NCBI GenBank assembly: GCA_021782055.1
Contig: JAJXVP010000091.1
Location: 1-9,830 of the forward strand
From: a bacterium
Lineage (GTDB): Bacteria > Spirochaetota > Spirochaetia > JABEVK01
DNA length: 9,830 nt
Reading direction: 5' to 3'
In this document: in pieces, positions 6,573-9,830 of the stretch
How the letters are laid out: every line of letters starts with the position of its first letter
How positions within the stretch are numbered: the stretch's first letter is position 1
Notes under the pieces: generated by a model
Told to the model about the DNA's origin: nothing
Seen by the model: the letters and a program-made list of their open reading frames with translations, nothing else
Database searches by the model: none
Program-made: the position numbers and the translations under genes

Positions 6573-8534
6573 ATGGCTTACGTCCAAAAGCTATTTGCCG
6601 AAAACTTTCTTGAGTACGCTTCTTACGTCATTAAAGAGCGGGCCATCCCTCACCTGAACGATGGCCTTAAGCCCGTACAGAGGCGCATCATCCACTCGCT
6701 AATGGAAATGGATGATGGCAAGTTCCATAAAGTTGCCAACGTGGTGGGGCACTGCATGAAGTACCACCCCCACGGCGACGCTTCGATTTACGAAGCCTTG
6801 GTTAACTTGGGGCAAAAGAACCTCTTTATTGATACGCAAGGGAACTTTGGTAATATCTTTACCGGCGATGAGGCCTCGGCGGCACGCTACATAGAATGTC
6901 GTCTGACCCCTCTGGCCAAGGAAGTGCTCTACAACCCCGAGATCACCGAAATGGTTGAGTCTTATGATGGAAGAAACAAAGAACCCGTCATCTTTCCGGC
7001 AAAAATTCCTGTAGTCTTAATTCAAGGCATTGAAGGGATTGCCGTTGGTATGGCAACCAAAATTTTACCGCACAATTTTCGCGAAGTCCTGCAGGCTCTA
7101 CAAGCCGCACTCCGTGGCGAAGAGTTTGCCCTCTTACCGGACTTTCCCACGGGGGGACTTATGGATGCCTCTGCCTACGAGGATGGCCGAGGTTCCATAA
7201 CCGTCAGAGCCCTGTTAGACACTTCGGACGAAAAGAGAATTCTGATTCGAGAACTGCCTTTTGGAGCGACTACCGCCAGCCTTATCGCCTCGGTTGAGAA
7301 TGCCGCCAAAAAAGGCAAGCTTAAGATTGCGGGTATTTCTGATTTTACCTCCGAGCACGTTGAGATCGAAATTAAACTGCCGCGGGGCGTCTACACCTCA
7401 GAAGTCGTCGAAGCCCTCTATGCGTTTACCGATTGTCAGATCACTCACCAAGTCAATTTATTGGTGATTCAAGACAAACTTCCGGTACAAACCACGGTAA
7501 CACAGGTGATACGCCATCATGCCGGCCACCTGGTCGAGGTGTTAAAAAAGGAACTTGAGCTTGAAAAGGGCAAGCTTCTCGATAAACTTCACCTGCGTAC
7601 TTTAGAACGGATTTTTATCGAAGAACGTCTCTACAAGCTCATTGAAGACAAAAAGACCCATGATTTGGTTTCGCAGGCGGTTGTGACAGGTTTTGTTCCG
7701 TTCAAAAAAGAAATCCTTCGTCCCATTACCGAAGACGATGTAAAGCGTCTTCTTGAAATTCCGATACGACGCATTTCGCTTTATGACATTGAAAAAGCTC
7801 GCAAAGAACTCGAAGAGATTCAGGCTCGTCTTAAGCAAATTGAGCACCACTTGGCCCATCTCACGGCGTACGCCCTGGCTTTTTTAGACGGGATTTTGAA
7901 AAAGTACACGGATCAGATGCCGGTGCGGCAAACCAAGCCGTTGAGTTTTAAAAAGGTCACGGCCAAAGATGCTGCGTTGCGGGACAAAAAGCTAAGGTAC
8001 GACAAGGCGACAGGCTACTTAGGCTGGGCTCTCACAACCGGAGAAAACCAGCTAGAGGTCAGTGAGCTGGACCGCCTTCTTTTGATCCGTAAGGACGGGA
8101 CCTACACCGTTATTCGGGCCGCCGAAAAACTCTTTGCGGGAAAAAATGTGTTGTTTATTGGTAACGCCGATAAGGAAGAACTTGCCAAGGTTGTCTTTTC
8201 GCTGTTGTACCGCGACAATACCAGCTTGTCGATTTACCTCAAAAGGTTTCAAATTGAAGGCTATATTCTCGATAAAGAGTATACGTTGCTTCCAGAAAAT
8301 ACGACCTTATTAAAGTTGACCACACGCCAGGATGTCGCCGTCCGTGTGGATTACAAACAAAAGCCCCTTATTCGGGTTTTCGAAGAAACCTTCCCCGTCC
8401 AGGATTACTTGGTGAAAGGCGTCAAAGCTCAGGGGGTGAGGCTAACCGCGAAAGAAACCACGGGGGCTAGGTTTGTCAGAAATACCGGTTCTGGTCCCGA
8501 TGCTGAAAACGGTGCAGAGTCCGAGGAGGAATGA
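6573..8534 (+). CDS. parC: DNA topoisomerase IV subunit A (ParC/GyrA family)
   Basis: DNA cleavage and rejoining subunit of the type IIA topoisomerase, partner of the gene 1 nt upstream. Motifs: LNDGLKPVQRRIIHSL (28-43), KYHPHGDASIYEAL (63-76), DTQGNFGNI (87-95), and AARYIECRLTPLA (103-115) with the catalytic Arg105-Tyr106 pair. DGRNKEPVIFPAKIPVVLIQG (133-153) and GIAVGMATKILPHN (156-169) follow. A coiled-coil-like helical region lies near 320-440, rich in Glu and Lys. The C-terminal part (about 455-635) is much shorter than a full six-bladed GyrA pinwheel, and there is no GyrA box (QRRGGKG). It ends in an acidic tail (GPDAENGAESEEE). This supports decatenase-type ParC over gyrase, but biochemical type is inferred. 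At 653 residues it is shorter than E. coli ParC (about 750). Ala70 occupies the quinolone-determining serine position. The last codons overlap the next gene's start. Confidence 0.92.
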   Translation: MAYVQKLFAENFLEYASYVIKERAIPHLNDGLKPVQRRIIHSLMEMDDGKFHKVANVVGHCMKYHPHGDASIYEALVNLGQKNLFIDTQGNFGNIFTGDEASAARYIECRLTPLAKEVLYNPEITEMVESYDGRNKEPVIFPAKIPVVLIQGIEGIAVGMATKILPHNFREVLQALQAALRGEEFALLPDFPTGGLMDASAYEDGRGSITVRALLDTSDEKRILIRELPFGATTASLIASVENAAKKGKLKIAGISDFTSEHVEIEIKLPRGVYTSEVVEALYAFTDCQITHQVNLLVIQDKLPVQTTVTQVIRHHAGHLVEVLKKELELEKGKLLDKLHLRTLERIFIEERLYKLIEDKKTHDLVSQAVVTGFVPFKKEILRPITEDDVKRLLEIPIRRISLYDIEKARKELEEIQARLKQIEHHLAHLTAYALAFLDGILKKYTDQMPVRQTKPLSFKKVTAKDAALRDKKLRYDKATGYLGWALTTGENQLEVSELDRLLLIRKDGTYTVIRAAEKLFAGKNVLFIGNADKEELAKVVFSLLYRDNTSLSIYLKRFQIEGYILDKEYTLLPENTTLLKLTTRQDVAVRVDYKQKPLIRVFEETFPVQDYLVKGVKAQGVRLTAKETTGARFVRNTGSGPDAENGAESEEE

Positions 8535-8536
8535 TG
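8523..8536 (+). promoter_or_regulatory. Coupled stop/start with tandem ATG ATG
   Basis: GAGGAGGAATGATG contains a strong Shine-Dalgarno site, then ATG 8531 and ATG 8534 in one frame. The parC TGA (8532-8534) overlaps both. Spacing from GGAGG is 1 nt to the first ATG and 4 nt to the second, so the second is favoured. The arrangement implies termination-reinitiation coupling. Confidence 0.6.
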
Positions 8537-8788
8537 TTTTGGAAAGCGAAAGAGTGGCCCTGGCCACTTAAAAACAGCGCTCAGGCCGCTTTATTGAAAG
8601 GCCTCTTAGAAAGTGAAGGAATTCCCTACCGCTTGATCCGCCATGGAGATTCTTTGTGGGGCTATGCGACCGAAGTCGCTGAGGGCTGGGGGCATGTGGA
8701 AATTGATGAGGCCTACCGTGAAGCCTTCGAACAGCTTTGGCAAGAGTTCCAGGCTTCGGAGATCGTCGAAGAGGAGTCTGGATCTTAA
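8534..8788 (+). CDS. Small DUF2007-like protein coupled to parC
   Basis: Hypothetical protein of 84 residues (85 if ATG 8531 is used). The visible pattern, QAALLKGLLESEGIPYRLIR followed by a glycine turn, HVEIDEAY and AFEQLWQEF, resembles the small DUF2007 ('putative signal transducing') proteins. Those have an alpha helix preceding a beta strand and a later V.V...D...A.. segment. The match is by eye and weak. There is no signal peptide, membrane segment or cysteine. It is rich in Trp (six in a short protein) and ends in an acidic tail (EIVEEESGS). It overlaps the parC stop and has a strong ribosome binding site, so it is very likely expressed with topoisomerase IV as the last gene of the operon. 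Function is not recognised. Confidence 0.7.
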   Translation: MFWKAKEWPWPLKNSAQAALLKGLLESEGIPYRLIRHGDSLWGYATEVAEGWGHVEIDEAYREAFEQLWQEFQASEIVEEESGS

Positions 8789-8800
8789 CGAAGCTTCGAC
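8765..8800. repeat. Inverted repeats between convergent genes
   Basis: GTCGAAG (8765-8771) and CTTCGAC (8794-8800) are perfect 7-bp inverted copies with a 22-base loop. The perfect palindrome CGAAGCTTCG (8789-8798) overlaps the right arm. They lie at the end of the small gene, in the 17-bp gap before the convergent GGDEF-EAL gene. No T run follows on either strand, so they do not make a classical intrinsic terminator, though a weak bidirectional one is possible. Confidence 0.3.
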
Positions 8801-8805
8801 TTAAA

Positions 8806-9830
8806 TTAAAGGGGCGATGCTAGCTCAAGACAGTGCCCATTCTTTTGAAGTTTGTGCACAAAGCTTTCAAACCCCGCTCGGGTCAACGGACGAGAAATTA
8901 GGTAACCCTGAACGGTTTGACACCCTAGGTCCGCTAGTTCTTCAAGCTGGCCTAAGGTTTCGACTCCTTCGGCGACGATATGCAGGTTAAGTTCCTTGGC
9001 AATGGAAATCAAAGACCGGACAATAGCCAAGTCTTGCGGATTTTCTGGTAGACCTCGGACGAACGATTGATCAATCTTAATTTCGTCCAGGGTAAACTTG
9101 TGAAGGTGACTGAGTGACGAAAAGCCTGTACCAAAATCGTCCACCGAGATTTTTAGCCCAAAGTTTTTAAACGCTTTAAGGATTTGTTCGGCTTCGAGTG
9201 GATCTTCAAACAGGCTGGTCTCGGTAACCTCGAGAGTGAGCTTTTCGACCACAGCCTTGTGTTTTCGGATTGCCTTTTGAAAAATCTCGACTAAGTCATG
9301 ACTGCGGAATTGACGTGCTGAGACGTTAAAGGCCAGGTGCACCTCGCGAAAAGCAGTATCGTCCCAATCTTTTAGCTGCTGAACAACTTGGTACAAACTC
9401 CACTTACCGATCGGCATGATCAAACCTGTTTCTTCGGCAATGGGAATAAATTGAGACGGTTGGATTTGTCCTTTGGTGGGGTGGTTCCAGCGCAACAAAA
9501 CCTCTGCCTGGATCCCTTTGACACTCCACGCTTGCCCTTGTCGTTGCACCGTCAGTTTGGGTTGAAAGTACAGTTCAAATTGGTGCCCGATGGCTTTTAA
9601 CGCAGGGGCTTCGATAGCCTTGATGATGGCGTTCTGGAGTTCCATTTTTTCAAGGACGCGCTTTTCTAAAGAAACATCGAAGACCACAAACGGGGCTTTG
9701 AGCTCCTGACAATGACCCAGGGCAATGTCGGCACCATGCAAGAGGGCCGAACGGTCAACGCCATGCTGGGGGTACAAAGAGACTCCGATCCAGCTTTCTA
9801 AGGTGAGGTTAAACCCTGAAAAAATGTGAG
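8806..9830 (-). CDS. GGDEF-EAL domain protein, C-terminal part (runs off right edge)
   Basis: Cyclic-di-GMP signalling protein cut by the window end; 340 residues are visible. The first 40 or so are the tail of a GGDEF domain (LESWIGVSLYPQHG, then GADIAL). The following residues (GHCQELKAPF) do not match the usual LYxAKxxGRN ending, so the diguanylate cyclase half may be degenerate. A linker leads to a full EAL phosphodiesterase domain: FELYFQPK, AEVLLRWNHP (EVL variant of EAL, Glu109 of the visible part), FNVSARQF (Asn168), LEVTETSLF (Glu200), SVDDFGTGFSSL (Asp230, Asp231), EIKIDQSFV (Lys251), VAEGVET (Glu287), and QGYLISRPL (Gln307). All metal and catalytic positions are present, so c-di-GMP hydrolysis to pGpG is likely. 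The reading frame continues to the window edge; an internal TTG at 9777 is not the true start. N-terminal sensor domains, if any, are outside the window. Confidence 0.93.
   Translation of the reverse strand, partial: HIFSGFNLTLESWIGVSLYPQHGVDRSALLHGADIALGHCQELKAPFVVFDVSLEKRVLEKMELQNAIIKAIEAPALKAIGHQFELYFQPKLTVQRQGQAWSVKGIQAEVLLRWNHPTKGQIQPSQFIPIAEETGLIMPIGKWSLYQVVQQLKDWDDTAFREVHLAFNVSARQFRSHDLVEIFQKAIRKHKAVVEKLTLEVTETSLFEDPLEAEQILKAFKNFGLKISVDDFGTGFSSLSHLHKFTLDEIKIDQSFVRGLPENPQDLAIVRSLISIAKELNLHIVAEGVETLGQLEELADLGCQTVQGYLISRPLTRAGFESFVHKLQKNGHCLELASPL

Noticed and set aside
6573..8534. Calling the A subunit GyrA
   Set aside because: There is no GyrA box, the C-terminal domain is short, and it sits directly behind its B subunit; topoisomerase IV fits better, though without assay this is not certain.
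8789..8798. Palindrome CGAAGCTTCG as an intrinsic terminator
   Set aside because: It has no loop and no T tract on either strand, so it is kept only as a repeat.
1..9830. Defence system, CRISPR, transposon, prophage or biosynthetic cluster
   Set aside because: No repeat array, transposase, integrase, toxin-antitoxin pair or cluster enzymes were seen; nearly all bases lie in recognisable housekeeping genes.

Overview
The window is a compact stretch of bacterial housekeeping genes with about ten genes and almost no free intergenic space. The organism is probably a spirochaete or a relative. The type IIA topoisomerase pair (596 and 653 residues) has the sequence style shared by Bacteroidetes and spirochaetes, for example LGDGSNMDDGIY in the B subunit and YHPHGDASIYEALV and LFIDTQGNFGNIFTGDEA in the A subunit. 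Most genes, however, have strong Shine-Dalgarno sites (GGAGG type), which Bacteroidetes rarely use. This assignment is inference from sequence alone.

Bases 1-2541 hold a minus-strand run, in transcription order: a TldE/PmbA-like protein, a PpiC-type parvulin, a small ferredoxin/flavodoxin-NADP reductase-like flavoprotein, and the first third of lipoyl synthase (lipA), which runs off the left edge. The genes are tightly packed (1-nt overlap, 8-nt gap, 29-nt gap) and are probably one operon. Bases 2542-2634 are a divergent promoter region. Bases 2635-3327 (plus) encode a stand-alone RibD-type reductase domain. Its 3' end overlaps by 34 bp the 3' end of a convergent minus-strand rhomboid protease gene (3294-3881). 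Bases 3882-4026 are a second divergent promoter region.

Bases 4027-8788 (plus) form a second operon: a PlsC-type acyltransferase, topoisomerase IV subunit B, topoisomerase IV subunit A, and a small DUF2007-like protein. Spacings are 1 nt, 1 nt and an overlapping stop/start. From 8806 to the right edge (minus) lies the C-terminal part of a GGDEF-EAL cyclic-di-GMP protein, cut by the window end. Its EAL domain keeps all expected catalytic residues.

The gene products fall into core functions: lipoate synthesis and a possible electron supply, protein folding or proteolysis, a riboflavin-type reductase, membrane proteolysis, phospholipid synthesis, chromosome decatenation, and c-di-GMP turnover. 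I found no CRISPR array, rRNA or tRNA gene, insertion sequence, phage gene or defence system, and no convincing undescribed system. The points most worth checking are the TldE-like protein without an adjacent TldD, the natural alanine at the quinolone-determining serine of the A subunit together with its short C-terminal domain, and the small protein translationally coupled to topoisomerase IV.
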